Shown: in pieces, positions 8,391 through 16,686 of the stretch
Layout: the number at the start of each line of letters is the position of its first letter
How positions within the stretch are numbered: position 1 is the stretch's first letter
Source: Bacteroidia bacterium
GTDB lineage: Bacteria; Bacteroidota; Bacteroidia; Chitinophagales; Chitinophagaceae
Assembly (NCBI GenBank): GCA_030429205.1
Contig: JAUICZ010000001.1
Span: forward strand, 982,806 to 1,046,805
DNA: 64,000 bases
Reading direction: 5' to 3'
Position numbers and translations under genes: made by a program
Notes under the pieces: generated by a model
The model's input: only the letters and a program-made list of their open reading frames with translations
Told to the model about the DNA's origin: nothing
Database searches by the model: none

Positions 8391-8966
8391 TTAAATACTC
8401 ATCTTTTTACGAATAACACTTAAATGTTCCGGAGTTATCCCTAAGTATGAGGCGATCATGTACTGTGGAATTTGTTGCTCAATGTTGCGGTAGCGCGTAA
8501 TAAATTCGTGATACCGCTGTTCTGCAGTTTTGCTCATGGTATGCATAGTGCGTTCTTGAAGTGCTACATAACCGTTTTGTGTTTTTACTCTAAAAAAGCG
8601 GTCTATCATATGTATTTGGTCGAATAGCTTGTTTAATTCTGTTCTATGAATCTGTAATACCACACTGTTTGTGATAGCTTGTATGTAGTAGGTGGCGGGT
8701 TGTTCTGTAAGGTATGCATACAGGTCGTTCACCCACCAGCCTTTTATCCCGAATTGAAGAATGTGCTCATTACCTGCATCATCTACATCAAAAACTTTCA
8801 GACACCCTTCAGCTATAAATCGCATATGGTTTGAGTATTCTCCCTGCTTTAATAAGAACTGTTTCTTCTTTAATTCCACAGGATTAAAAGCATCTGTAAT
8901 GAGAGATGTTTCTGCTTCGTTTAACGAAACAAGGTCTTTTATGTTTTGGATCAATAACTCATGCAT
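8391..8966 (-). CDS. Crp/Fnr family transcriptional regulator
   Basis: Protein of 191 aa with an N-terminal cyclic-nucleotide-binding-type beta-barrel (about 20-115; LKKKQFLLKQGEYSNHMRFIAEG resembles the barrel entry) and a short C-terminal region with a helix-turn-helix-like end (MIASYLGITPEHLSVIRKKM). Bacteroidota have many such short Crp-like regulators whose ligand is unknown. There is no Fe-S cysteine cluster, so it is not an Fnr-type oxygen sensor. It is last in the run of minus-strand genes starting at 11825 and may control them; that is inference. Confidence 0.85.
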   Translation of the reverse strand: MHELLIQNIKDLVSLNEAETSLITDAFNPVELKKKQFLLKQGEYSNHMRFIAEGCLKVFDVDDAGNEHILQFGIKGWWVNDLYAYLTEQPATYYIQAITNSVVLQIHRTELNKLFDQIHMIDRFFRVKTQNGYVALQERTMHTMSKTAEQRYHEFITRYRNIEQQIPQYMIASYLGITPEHLSVIRKKMSI

Positions 8967-9025
8967 CTTTAACTAAGCTACTAAAATGATTTTGATATAC
9001 TTTTCTGTAGAAGTACAAAAACATT

Positions 9026-9655
9026 TTAGGCAAACTCAAAAAGTTCTTTTGCCGATTTGCGTATTTTCTGCCTGTATTGTGCTTCATCGGTTTGTGAACG
9101 ATAACCTACTGCTGCTATAACACTGGCATTTAATCCCATATCTTTTAAACCAAGTATCTGATTGTAGGCTCCTTTGTTAAAACCCTCCATAGGGCATGCA
9201 TCTATTTTTAACTCGGCACAAGCAACCAGTAAGTTGTTTAAAGCCAGGTAAGTTTGCTTTTCAGTCCAACTTGTTCTTTGAGCTGCAGACATATTGTTGA
9301 TGTTTTGTTTGATAGATATACCGTATTGTTCCGCAGCTTCAAAATTGCTAGCTTGGTTCTGTGCTATCTTTCCAATGTAGTCGTCTACATGTTTATCATA
9401 GTTATTGGTGTAATTGCAGAAGATAAACAGGTGTGATGCATCGGTTATTTGTGGCTGATCCCATGATGCTTTTCGTAGTTCTTTTCTGATTTCATTATTG
9501 CTGATAATGATCACCTTGTACAGTTGTAGTCCGTATGCGGATACCGATAATCTGATAGCCTCTTTTATAAAATCAATCTCCTGGTAGCCAACTTTTTTAT
9601 TTGTGTCAAATGCTTTTGTAGCATATCGCCAGTTGAGTTTATCTATTAAATTCAT
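9026..9655 (-). CDS. Nitroreductase-family NAD(P)H-dependent FMN oxidoreductase
   Basis: Protein of 209 aa, the usual size of the family. It begins with LIDKLNWRYATKAFDTNKKV, typical of the NfsB-like group (RRSIRxF-type flavin-phosphate-binding segment, here RYATKAF). The middle NNLLVACAELKIDACPMEGFN matches the conserved substrate and FMN pocket, and the C-terminal AAVGYRSQTD is the conserved glycine loop. These enzymes reduce nitroaromatics, quinones or enones with NAD(P)H. It lies 11 bp after the acetyltransferase gene and 59 bp before the Crp-type regulator on the same strand, suggesting a detoxification setting. Confidence 0.88.
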   Translation of the reverse strand: MNLIDKLNWRYATKAFDTNKKVGYQEIDFIKEAIRLSVSAYGLQLYKVIIISNNEIRKELRKASWDQPQITDASHLFIFCNYTNNYDKHVDDYIGKIAQNQASNFEAAEQYGISIKQNINNMSAAQRTSWTEKQTYLALNNLLVACAELKIDACPMEGFNKGAYNQILGLKDMGLNASVIAAVGYRSQTDEAQYRQKIRKSAKELFEFA

Positions 9656-9666
9656 CGCTGTATGTT

Positions 9667-10389
9667 TTATTGTTTTTTGAAGTATTTAAGTTTGAAATCT
9701 TCCTTAAATCCTGTTTTCAGATATAGCCCTTCTCCCATAGAAGATGCTTGTAATGTTGCAAGTTTTGCACCTGCTTCCTGTGCGGTTAAAAGCAGGTATG
9801 TCAGCAACTCTTCAGCATAGCCTTTTCTGCGTTGCTCTGGTATGATACCCATACAATGTATGCCGGCGGTGTTATTTGAGTCTATATATAACATGCCCGT
9901 TCCTACAGGTATTTCATTGTAACTACCAATTTGGTAATCGATAAGGTCCATTGTTTTTATGACAGTTTTAGTATCTATACTATAGCCAAAACATTTCCTG
10001 AATAAAGCACTCCATATAGCAGCATCTTCGTGAGTGCTTACTTTTCTTAAATTCAACTTGTTTGAAGAGTAGAACTCTTTGTTTAGCTCAACAGACATTC
10101 CTGCCAACTCTGATATTGCATCATAGCCATTATTGCTGAGTATTTTTTCAATTAAGAGTACATCCCTACCCCATACAGGTATTGTTATATTATCCATGTT
10201 CCATCTTTCAGAAACAGTATCTAAAGTTGTCTTTTCTGGAACTTTATGAAACCAAAGTTTATTAGGCCATGCAGAATTGCGTACTTTGCTAATTGAAAAT
10301 TTTTCGTTCTGATAATATTGGCCAACGGCAGTACCTGCAATAGTCCATAACTCAGCAAGGTTGTTTGTGTTTAATAGAGTAATATCCAT
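9667..10389 (-). CDS. GNAT family N-acetyltransferase
   Basis: Protein of 240 aa. The C-terminal half (about 110-240) has the acetyl-CoA-binding GNAT core: GIHCMGIIPEQRRKGYAEE contains the Q/RxxGxG/A motif (QRRKGYA), followed by a helix and a terminal YLKTGFKEDFKLKYF segment with the family's conserved GF. The N-terminal half is not diagnostic. Substrate unknown. The start is 1 bp after the stop of the DMT transporter gene, so translation is probably coupled. Confidence 0.85.
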   Translation of the reverse strand: MDITLLNTNNLAELWTIAGTAVGQYYQNEKFSISKVRNSAWPNKLWFHKVPEKTTLDTVSERWNMDNITIPVWGRDVLLIEKILSNNGYDAISELAGMSVELNKEFYSSNKLNLRKVSTHEDAAIWSALFRKCFGYSIDTKTVIKTMDLIDYQIGSYNEIPVGTGMLYIDSNNTAGIHCMGIIPEQRRKGYAEELLTYLLLTAQEAGAKLATLQASSMGEGLYLKTGFKEDFKLKYFKKQ

Positions 10390-10390
10390 G

Positions 10391-10840
10391 CTATTTGTAT
10401 TTTATGATAGTTATTCCGACTATCATGATTAGTATTCCGATAATTTTTTTGATTGATAACGGTTCAACAGTTGTTCCAAACCACCCGTAATGTCCTGCTA
10501 TAGCAGCAAAAAGTATTTGTCCAAAGAGACCAAATGTTACAGTTGTAGAAATGCCTGCACGAGGTATGATGTAATAGAATATAGATACTGCCAGAAAGCT
10601 AAGTACACCCCCGGTAAACCACATGTATACAGGCACAGTTTGCAACTGGGTTGCGCTTGGAAACTGTTTAATTGTAACAACAGCCGTTGTAACTGTGAAA
10701 CAAGCACTAATTACCAATGCTGCAGACGTGGCTAATAATGAGTTGTTAAGTAGTGTTCCCAACCGTGCATTAATACTTCCTTGTATTACTACAAGTATTC
10801 CCACACAGAAGGATAATACTAACAAGGTGGTGTTGTTCAT
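10391..10840 (-). CDS. DMT-superfamily transporter, DUF606/YdcZ type
   Basis: Protein of 149 aa from MNNTTLLVLSF with five hydrophobic segments. The pattern QGSINARLGTLL in the first loop and GILIMIVGITIIKYK at the end fit the DUF606 group of small drug/metabolite transporters. The longer frame adds 20 N-terminal residues that are not hydrophobic and overlap the cyclase gene end, so the internal Met is preferred. The transported molecule is unknown. It lies 7 bp behind the cyclase gene and directly before the acetyltransferase. Confidence 0.8.
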   Translation of the reverse strand: MNNTTLLVLSFCVGILVVIQGSINARLGTLLNNSLLATSAALVISACFTVTTAVVTIKQFPSATQLQTVPVYMWFTGGVLSFLAVSIFYYIIPRAGISTTVTFGLFGQILFAAIAGHYGWFGTTVEPLSIKKIIGILIMIVGITIIKYK

Positions 10841-10847
10841 AGTTTGT

Positions 10848-11825
10848 CTATTTAGTTGTTGTTGGTATGGCAATTGGTCGCATAGGAGAACCGCTCGCAC
10901 CTCGCAGTTTTAGAGATGCTGCAATAAATGCAAACTCATATATCCTGTCTTTTGATAGCTCTTCAAGAAACATTTGCTCTATGAACATCACACCTTTTTC
11001 TGCAAGCAGGTATGTGTGAACGGGTACCCAGTTGTCGTCTTTCTCGGGAGGGAAAGCTTCAAAACTCAGGTTGTCTGCACCCAGTAGCATGACCTCTTTT
11101 TCTTCTATAAGCCATTTTACTGCGTCAAGGCTGATGCCCGGATAATTATCCAGATATTCCTCTGCATGGTCATAAAAAACGGCTTGTCCGGTACGTATCA
11201 GTACTACATCACCTTTTGATAAAGAAGTTCCTTGCTCGTCTAGTGATTCTTGTAAGTCTTTAGCGCTAATACGGTAGTTCGGAGATAAAGTGCCTTTGTA
11301 TGCTTTTACATCTATCAATACCCCTCTGGCAATGATAGCAGGTATCTTTTCAGCTCCTGTTTTTTTCCATCCTTTATCTCCAAGGTGCTCTTCAGGGGTA
11401 AATCCGTTCCATATTTTCCCGTTCAATCCAAAGTGATTTAGAGCATCTATATGTGTACCCATATGAGTATACATTGATATAGCATCGCCTGTGTAACTGA
11501 CTTTCTTGTTCATTTGCTTGCCCAGCCCGTTAGGGTTATCTACTACTGTTCCGTGAGGAGTGTGTGTGAGCCAGTATTGATAGCCGGGGTCTCCCAGTGA
11601 GTGAAAGCTAGGCATGCCTACAAAGTATTCGACACTGAGGTCGTATACTTTCCCATTTGTAACACGAGACAGAATTTGAAGACGTGAAGCGTCTGTCATC
11701 ATGTTAAGTGTGCCGATTTCATCTTTCGAGCCCCATGGGCTCTTGCCAGCAAGTCCTTGCTGTTGTGCTACCACTACATTGCTTAAGGTTAGTAGTAGTA
11801 TGAAAATAGTATTTGTCTTTATCAT
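10848..11825 (-). CDS. Secreted cyclase-family (kynurenine formamidase-like) hydrolase
   Basis: Protein of 325 aa from MIKTNTIF, starting with a signal peptide that ends near VVVAQ. The metal-binding motif THMGTHIDALNHFG is the HxGTHxDxPxH signature of the cyclase/KynB family, with Ala in place of the usual Pro. TLNMMTDASR and GDVVLIRTGQ are further family features. Enzymes here hydrolyse amides or cyclic substrates with Mn or Zn. The signal peptide places it outside the cytoplasm, unlike KynB, so a role in tryptophan breakdown should not be assumed. First gene of a probable five-gene run. Confidence 0.82.
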   Translation of the reverse strand: MIKTNTIFILLLTLSNVVVAQQQGLAGKSPWGSKDEIGTLNMMTDASRLQILSRVTNGKVYDLSVEYFVGMPSFHSLGDPGYQYWLTHTPHGTVVDNPNGLGKQMNKKVSYTGDAISMYTHMGTHIDALNHFGLNGKIWNGFTPEEHLGDKGWKKTGAEKIPAIIARGVLIDVKAYKGTLSPNYRISAKDLQESLDEQGTSLSKGDVVLIRTGQAVFYDHAEEYLDNYPGISLDAVKWLIEEKEVMLLGADNLSFEAFPPEKDDNWVPVHTYLLAEKGVMFIEQMFLEELSKDRIYEFAFIAASLKLRGASGSPMRPIAIPTTTK

Positions 11826-11905
11826 GATCTGAATAATTTGATAATGCAAATTTTCAAACCATTTGCTCTATTTCCATTAAGGTATCTTAAGAAAAGCTGC
11901 AACGC

Positions 11906-13372
11906 CTATTGTTTTGCCAGTTTCTTCCCTTTTTTACGGCCTGTTTGGTTTGGCTTTCTCTTAACCTGAGCTGTAGTTACATTTTTCTGTTTGTCTTTCT
12001 TGTTTTCGTAATCTGTTATCAGTTGCGAAAAGCGTTGTAACAATGTGCTGTTACTCATGAATAGCAACATTAATGGAAAAGCCTTGAAGATGCCTCGTTT
12101 AGCGGTAGTCATATTAAACCATGCCGTAGCATATATCATTGCAGGCAAGCATAGGTATACTATAAGTACACCTATTAAAGGTATGGCAGCATCTCTCGAA
12201 AGTTGTTTTCTGAAGAATATAGTTTCTGCAATAAGCACACCTAAGAAAATATAAATGTACAGGCCGTATAAAACATAGTTCAGTCCACCGAAGAACAGAC
12301 CTTTATTAATAGCCTTGAACCACTCAAAGTATCCATGCTCCGGGTTCAAGTTTAACTCGCTTACAGTGCTTAGGTTTAAGGGCAGATAGTATTTTACAAA
12401 AACCTCTACCCAGGTAAAGTAAAATATAAATGGAATGATGCCGAGTAGCGCAACGTTTAAGATGATCTTGCTTAGTTTTACTTTATCCTTCCATAAAATA
12501 TATGCAGCCAAAAGCCCTGTTGGTGCAATAAATAGCAACGTGTCTAAACGGATGAATGTGGCAAACCCAAACATAAGGCAGCTAAAAAGAAAGATATTCT
12601 GCTGTTTGGTTTTGAAGTGTTTCATCAGAAAATAATAACCTGTAAAAAAGAATACCATGTTGCTATAATCCCAAAGTAAAATATAGGTATACCCATATAG
12701 TTCCGGGATACTGAGCAGTAGCAATACGCCTGCACCTGCTAAAACAGGATGTAGCTTTTCTCTTAGTATATGATACAGCCATACTAAAAAGCAGACGACA
12801 ATAATGCTTAGCCATGTTTTCCCAAACGGATGCACGAACATTTTGTATATGATCTGCAGGTCTGTAATAAAAGGAGGTTTCAGTAAGTTGGGCGTACTCT
12901 TCATTAGGTTTACTGTAAATACAGAGTTGTCTAATGAGTGCTCTTTTAAAGTGTATTCTGCCAGTGCTTCAGGCCCTGATAATACATCGCGCGAATATGC
13001 AGGATACAGAAAACCACGCCACAAGCTAGGTATCATTAAAAAAACTAAAAGAAAAACCATTAATAGTTCATACAGTTTAGGTGTAGTGAACTTTATGTTT
13101 GCGGGCTTAAGAACAGAAAAATCATATCGTTTAAAAGGTATAATTGCAAACAATACCGTTGTAATGCATATAGAAGTAAGCACACTGGTTTTTGTGATGG
13201 GTACATGTGCAAATTCAATGATCATGGGTATGAAGGAAAACATAACCACACCAATCATCTCTGAAACAAAAAAGAGAATAATGGGTTTTAGTTTTATATT
13301 GAACATCCCTAAAAGCCCACGTCCGGTAAAAAATTGTGCTAAAATTAAAAAGAGCAATCCTGCTAAATTCAT
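11906..13372 (-). CDS. Polytopic membrane protein, glycosyltransferase-39-like architecture
   Basis: Protein of 488 aa with about 11-12 hydrophobic segments spread over residues 1-440 and a strongly basic tail (about 455-488, many Lys and Arg). Residues after TM3 include a polar loop with YPAYSRDVLSGPEALAEYTL, and long loops precede TM6 and TM10. The layout resembles lipid-linked-sugar glycosyltransferases (GT-C fold), but I cannot point to a conserved catalytic motif, so function is unassigned. It follows the next gene upstream (13375-13854) by 2 bp, so the two are translationally linked. Confidence 0.6.
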   Translation of the reverse strand: MNLAGLLFLILAQFFTGRGLLGMFNIKLKPIILFFVSEMIGVVMFSFIPMIIEFAHVPITKTSVLTSICITTVLFAIIPFKRYDFSVLKPANIKFTTPKLYELLMVFLLVFLMIPSLWRGFLYPAYSRDVLSGPEALAEYTLKEHSLDNSVFTVNLMKSTPNLLKPPFITDLQIIYKMFVHPFGKTWLSIIVVCFLVWLYHILREKLHPVLAGAGVLLLLSIPELYGYTYILLWDYSNMVFFFTGYYFLMKHFKTKQQNIFLFSCLMFGFATFIRLDTLLFIAPTGLLAAYILWKDKVKLSKIILNVALLGIIPFIFYFTWVEVFVKYYLPLNLSTVSELNLNPEHGYFEWFKAINKGLFFGGLNYVLYGLYIYIFLGVLIAETIFFRKQLSRDAAIPLIGVLIVYLCLPAMIYATAWFNMTTAKRGIFKAFPLMLLFMSNSTLLQRFSQLITDYENKKDKQKNVTTAQVKRKPNQTGRKKGKKLAKQ

Positions 13373-13374
13373 GG

Positions 13375-13854
13375 TTATTTGTTTTCTTTTGAGTTGGCTT
13401 TGTAATGGTCTAGTATTTTATCCATATCAGATGCGCTGTCTATAGTCTCGTACATAAATTGGGAGTCATGCACATACACACAGCCATCTGCTTCACGTAC
13501 ATCATCGCAATCAACTGTTGTTGTTCTTAGGCCACTGTAGTAATAGCATATTACTGGCTCACTTAAAGTAATGTTAGGCATATACTGTTTGTAATACAAC
13601 TCAGGTGGAAGTAGTACTAGTTTTCGCGGAGGGTCAAGAGTATCCATATGTTGTTTAATGTTTCTGAAAAAAACATATGGAGCTCCCCAACGATACTCTC
13701 TCCTTTGTTCAAGACTCATACCGATATGGTCATAAACATTGGTTGTAAAGTTTAGGATCCGTTTATTCAACCATGTTTTGTGTACCGGAATATTAAAATA
13801 TATAGTTATGGCTATTACGGTAAGAATAGTGATAATAAGACTTCTGGTATCCAT
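13375..13854 (-). CDS. Hypothetical N-terminally anchored protein
   Basis: Protein of 159 aa with one N-terminal hydrophobic segment (about 5-22) acting as a membrane anchor or uncleaved signal, then a soluble domain that should lie in the periplasm. The domain has several aromatic-rich stretches (PELYYKQYMP, VICYYYSGL) and three Cys (VICYYY, DCDD, DGCVY). No family was recognised. The stop codon is 2 bp before the start of the large membrane protein, so they probably form a two-gene unit and may work as partners. Confidence 0.65.
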   Translation of the reverse strand: MDTRSLIITILTVIAITIYFNIPVHKTWLNKRILNFTTNVYDHIGMSLEQRREYRWGAPYVFFRNIKQHMDTLDPPRKLVLLPPELYYKQYMPNITLSEPVICYYYSGLRTTTVDCDDVREADGCVYVHDSQFMYETIDSASDMDKILDHYKANSKENK

Positions 13855-14214
13855 GTGTTGGTATACGATTATTAGACAGTTAGGTATATGTTTAGTGTTT
13901 ACACTAGAATAGACGTAGGACTATAGCTAAGGGTTAGTATCCAAGCCATTTTTTTAGGTCATGTTATCAATGGTTTATAGACTAATATTAAATGAGCTTC
14001 TACGCCAACTACATTAATTGTTTGTGGTGAGATCGGGAGCTATAATCTCATTAGAAGAATTGTTAACCGAGATGATTACAAAAAGCTGCCTCAATTAACG
14101 AGGCAGCTTTTTTGTTGCTAATAAGTATAAGGTTATTCAAGTGTAATAGGAAAAAAGGTGTATAGTTAAGTGCGAATTAGCAATAACAGGGCTTATGACT
14201 CGAGTTGCAAAATT
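13855..14214. other. 360-bp intergenic region
   Basis: No open frame with protein-like composition and no tRNA-like structure was seen. Its one clear element is the terminator hairpin at 14081-14113. Upstream of the 13854 start I see no TAnnTTTG box on the minus strand. Confidence 0.5.
14081..14113 (-). terminator. Strong, potentially bidirectional terminator
   Basis: A 12-bp perfect stem (14081-14092 with 14100-14111) with a 7-nt loop, flanked by A-run and T-run, so it can act on either strand. On the minus strand it follows the 14215-14670 gene by about 100 bp. Confidence 0.75.
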
Positions 14215-14670
14215 TTAATTCCCTGCATGTACCTCTCCTGTAACTGTATCAACAAATATGTACGGATGATTAGGGTTTGTGCCAAAAATGAAATAAGGGT
14301 TACTTGCCGTAGGCCCTAAAGGGTTTCTAAGCGTAACATTTGCATAAGGCTCTTTATATCCTGCCTGCTCTTTCAGTTCATTAGCCTTTGGTAAATCCAT
14401 ATCTATTGGCCAGTCAATAACTATATCACCCAACCATGGCTCGTTGTACAATACCGGGTCTCCAAATTCACCCCATGTAGTTGATTTGATAATCACAGTT
14501 GTGTTGTCCGGGTTTTGAAAAACAACGCGAAGCTGATCTATCTTGTTAGGATCTGTTGTTGGACCTCCCGATGCAACACCATCTGCTTCGTACAGTTTTG
14601 CTTCAGGGTACTGTTCTGTTACAATACGGACTGCAATATTCACGCATCCGTTAAAACTTAAAATACTCAT
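14215..14670 (-). CDS. Hypothetical protein with PepSY-like end
   Basis: Protein of 151 aa without signal peptide. The N-terminal AVRIVTEQYPEAKLYEADG and C-terminal PYIFVDTVTGEVHAGN are reminiscent of PepSY-type repeats (residue pairs ending in a V-D-x-x-T-G-x-V strand), but the match is by eye and weak. The middle is rich in Asp, Pro and Trp. It is flanked by non-coding DNA and has its own terminator, so it is probably a single-gene transcript. Function unknown. Confidence 0.6.
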   Translation of the reverse strand: MSILSFNGCVNIAVRIVTEQYPEAKLYEADGVASGGPTTDPNKIDQLRVVFQNPDNTTVIIKSTTWGEFGDPVLYNEPWLGDIVIDWPIDMDLPKANELKEQAGYKEPYANVTLRNPLGPTASNPYFIFGTNPNHPYIFVDTVTGEVHAGN

Positions 14671-14916
14671 AGTTAATAGATTTATCTTCTTGCCTACTCT
14701 GGTAAGTGTTTTCGGCGGCCCACTTGCTTACTCTGTATCGGTTTTCAGCAAACCCGCAAAAGCTTTTGTAATTGTAAAAGTCTGCATTTCCTTTTGCAAT
14801 AGGTACGGGTATTTTTCCCATTGACTTTTTGTTCTGTTTTTTATAATAACAGAACATGCCGATAAAAGGTAAGCTAATGAGCAGATACCTGCGCTGAAGT
14901 ATTCAGGAAAATGGAA

Positions 14917-16602
14917 CTAATAGAAATCGTAATCCCTGCGTACAATATTTAGCCTAATCCCTCCCATAAAATATGTGGTATTCTCTGTTGGATATACAGA
15001 GGCTTCGTATGCTTTTTTACGATACGTAAAACCTGCATCTATAAACAGGTTCTCTTTCAGCTCGTAAGACGCATTGAAGGACGCGAGTGCGCATTGTGCT
15101 TTCGTTCCGTTGATAAGTGATACACCGTATTGTTCAGAGCGAGTATCGTAATCTGCAAAAATATTACCACCGAAGTTGCTGCCCGCAGTATCAGTACTTT
15201 GTTGATAGTACATTGCTTTTGCAGTGAGGTATAGCCTTTTAATAGGTTGATAACGTGCAATACCTATGAGCTCAAAAAAGCCGGCCCCCAGCGGGTGCGC
15301 TAATGGTTGGTTGTAATGAGTATAGTTTGCAGTACTATCGTAGTGTGTATACGTGTACGGACGTACCAGGTTTACTTCACCTTGTATATCTAAATTTTTA
15401 ACGGTGAATGCATCAAAATATTTACCACCCAGCTGTAAACCGAATTTGTTTGCCCAATATCCATTACCTCCCGTTAGTTCACTGAATGTGAACTCGTCTA
15501 AAATAAACTGCCCGTATAGCTGGATGTGTTTTAATGCAATAGCCTTAAAGTTGATGCCCAGCAATACATTATCCGGGCTGCCTAACATGCGCTCTATTTG
15601 ACGATACAGTATTATAGGGTTCATGTAGCTAAACTCATAGCGATCTTTTCTGTCAAATACTACCGCTTCAAATATGCCTACATTAAGCCAGTCGAATGCA
15701 TTGATGCTAAGGTGGTGCATAGTAGCATATTTGCGTGGCAGCCTCCTATCAGACCCACGGTCGTACTGGGGTTTTAATTCCAGATAAAGGTTTTGGTAGT
15801 TAAGTTTCCAAACTCTGGTGTTTAACCTTAAAAAAGTTGCTCCGGCAGAAAAATCGCTCAGGAACAAACTGCGAATCCCATCTCCAATAAAATGTTTGTC
15901 GTATCCGAATGTTACATTGATATGGTCTTTAACAGCTGCAAAGTCTACATGGCTACGCGCTAAAAGGTAATCGTAACTGTTGGTTCCTGTTATCTTATAA
16001 TAGTCAGCACCGGGTACCGCAATAAAGCTGTCTGCCCAGCTACCTGCATGCATTGGTACTTCTTCTTGGTTGTCTGTAAAGTATGTATAGAAGCCAATTT
16101 TGTCAAACAGTCTGCCCCGTACTTCTACACCACGCCCGCTGGTAATTAATGGGTTGTTGGTATTGTTTTGTTCGTATAAACCAACTACACTAATTACAGG
16201 GTTGATAGATAAAAACAGGTCCTTGTTGTTTATGTAAAATAAGTCTGGTTGTTTCTTGTAGAATGTTTTGAAAATAGGTCGTTTAGAATCGAAAGCACCA
16301 GCAGACTCTTCTGCCCATTCTCCATTTACAGAGGTCATGTGCGCTATATTATACCGATCAACTTCTGTCAATCCCAGATAACGTGCTTCTCTTCGTGTGT
16401 CAATTAAAAACTTAACTGCAGATTTACGAGAAGTAGGTTTTACTGTAAGAAACAAGTCGTCGGATAGTTTTCCCGTTCTAGTCTCTAATCTGTCAAGCAA
16501 TTCATAATCAACATGGCCTAGCGGTAAATATGTGGTTTGTGTATGACCAATAGTTATAATAAAACTTGAAAAAAAACTTAACAGTAATGCTTTTTTGAAC
16601 AT
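14917..16602 (-). CDS. Wzi-type outer-membrane beta-barrel (capsule assembly family)
   Basis: Protein of 561 aa with a signal peptide (cleavage near GHTQ). The mature N-terminus (YLPLGHVDYELLDRLETRTG) is the start typical of Bacteroidota proteins annotated as capsule assembly Wzi family. The body consists of alternating amphipathic strands with frequent Tyr/Phe and Asn/Asp turns, ending in NIVRRDYDFY, compatible with a barrel C-terminus. Wzi in Enterobacteria is a lectin that anchors capsule at the cell surface; whether this protein binds polysaccharide is inference. It is divergent to pyrC and has its own promoter. Confidence 0.78.
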   Translation of the reverse strand: MFKKALLLSFFSSFIITIGHTQTTYLPLGHVDYELLDRLETRTGKLSDDLFLTVKPTSRKSAVKFLIDTRREARYLGLTEVDRYNIAHMTSVNGEWAEESAGAFDSKRPIFKTFYKKQPDLFYINNKDLFLSINPVISVVGLYEQNNTNNPLITSGRGVEVRGRLFDKIGFYTYFTDNQEEVPMHAGSWADSFIAVPGADYYKITGTNSYDYLLARSHVDFAAVKDHINVTFGYDKHFIGDGIRSLFLSDFSAGATFLRLNTRVWKLNYQNLYLELKPQYDRGSDRRLPRKYATMHHLSINAFDWLNVGIFEAVVFDRKDRYEFSYMNPIILYRQIERMLGSPDNVLLGINFKAIALKHIQLYGQFILDEFTFSELTGGNGYWANKFGLQLGGKYFDAFTVKNLDIQGEVNLVRPYTYTHYDSTANYTHYNQPLAHPLGAGFFELIGIARYQPIKRLYLTAKAMYYQQSTDTAGSNFGGNIFADYDTRSEQYGVSLINGTKAQCALASFNASYELKENLFIDAGFTYRKKAYEASVYPTENTTYFMGGIRLNIVRRDYDFY

Positions 16603-16644
16603 AGAATGTGATTTCCGCTATGTATACGTTAATATTGTATTTCA

Positions 16645-16652
16645 CAAAAATA
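16645..16652 (-). promoter_or_regulatory. Putative -7 box of the Wzi-type gene
   Basis: TATTTTTG on the minus strand, 42 bp before the Wzi-type start codon, fits TAnnTTTG. It lies in the 84-bp divergent interval shared with pyrC. Confidence 0.4.
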
Positions 16653-16686
16653 AGTTTATTAATTCGTTTTATATATTGATTCAGGT

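Noticed and set aside
12804-13445. 213-aa plus-strand frame inside the 11906-13372 membrane gene
   Set aside because: Antisense shadow of a clear polytopic protein with no protein-like features of its own.
14651-14857. 68-aa minus-strand frame overlapping the start of the 14215-14670 gene
   Set aside because: Lys/Asn/Tyr-rich, no domain, and overlaps a better gene; looks like a chance open frame in AT-rich DNA.
8380-16602. Genomic island or mobile element in the minus-strand block
   Set aside because: No integrase, transposase, direct flanking repeats or visible shift in base composition.
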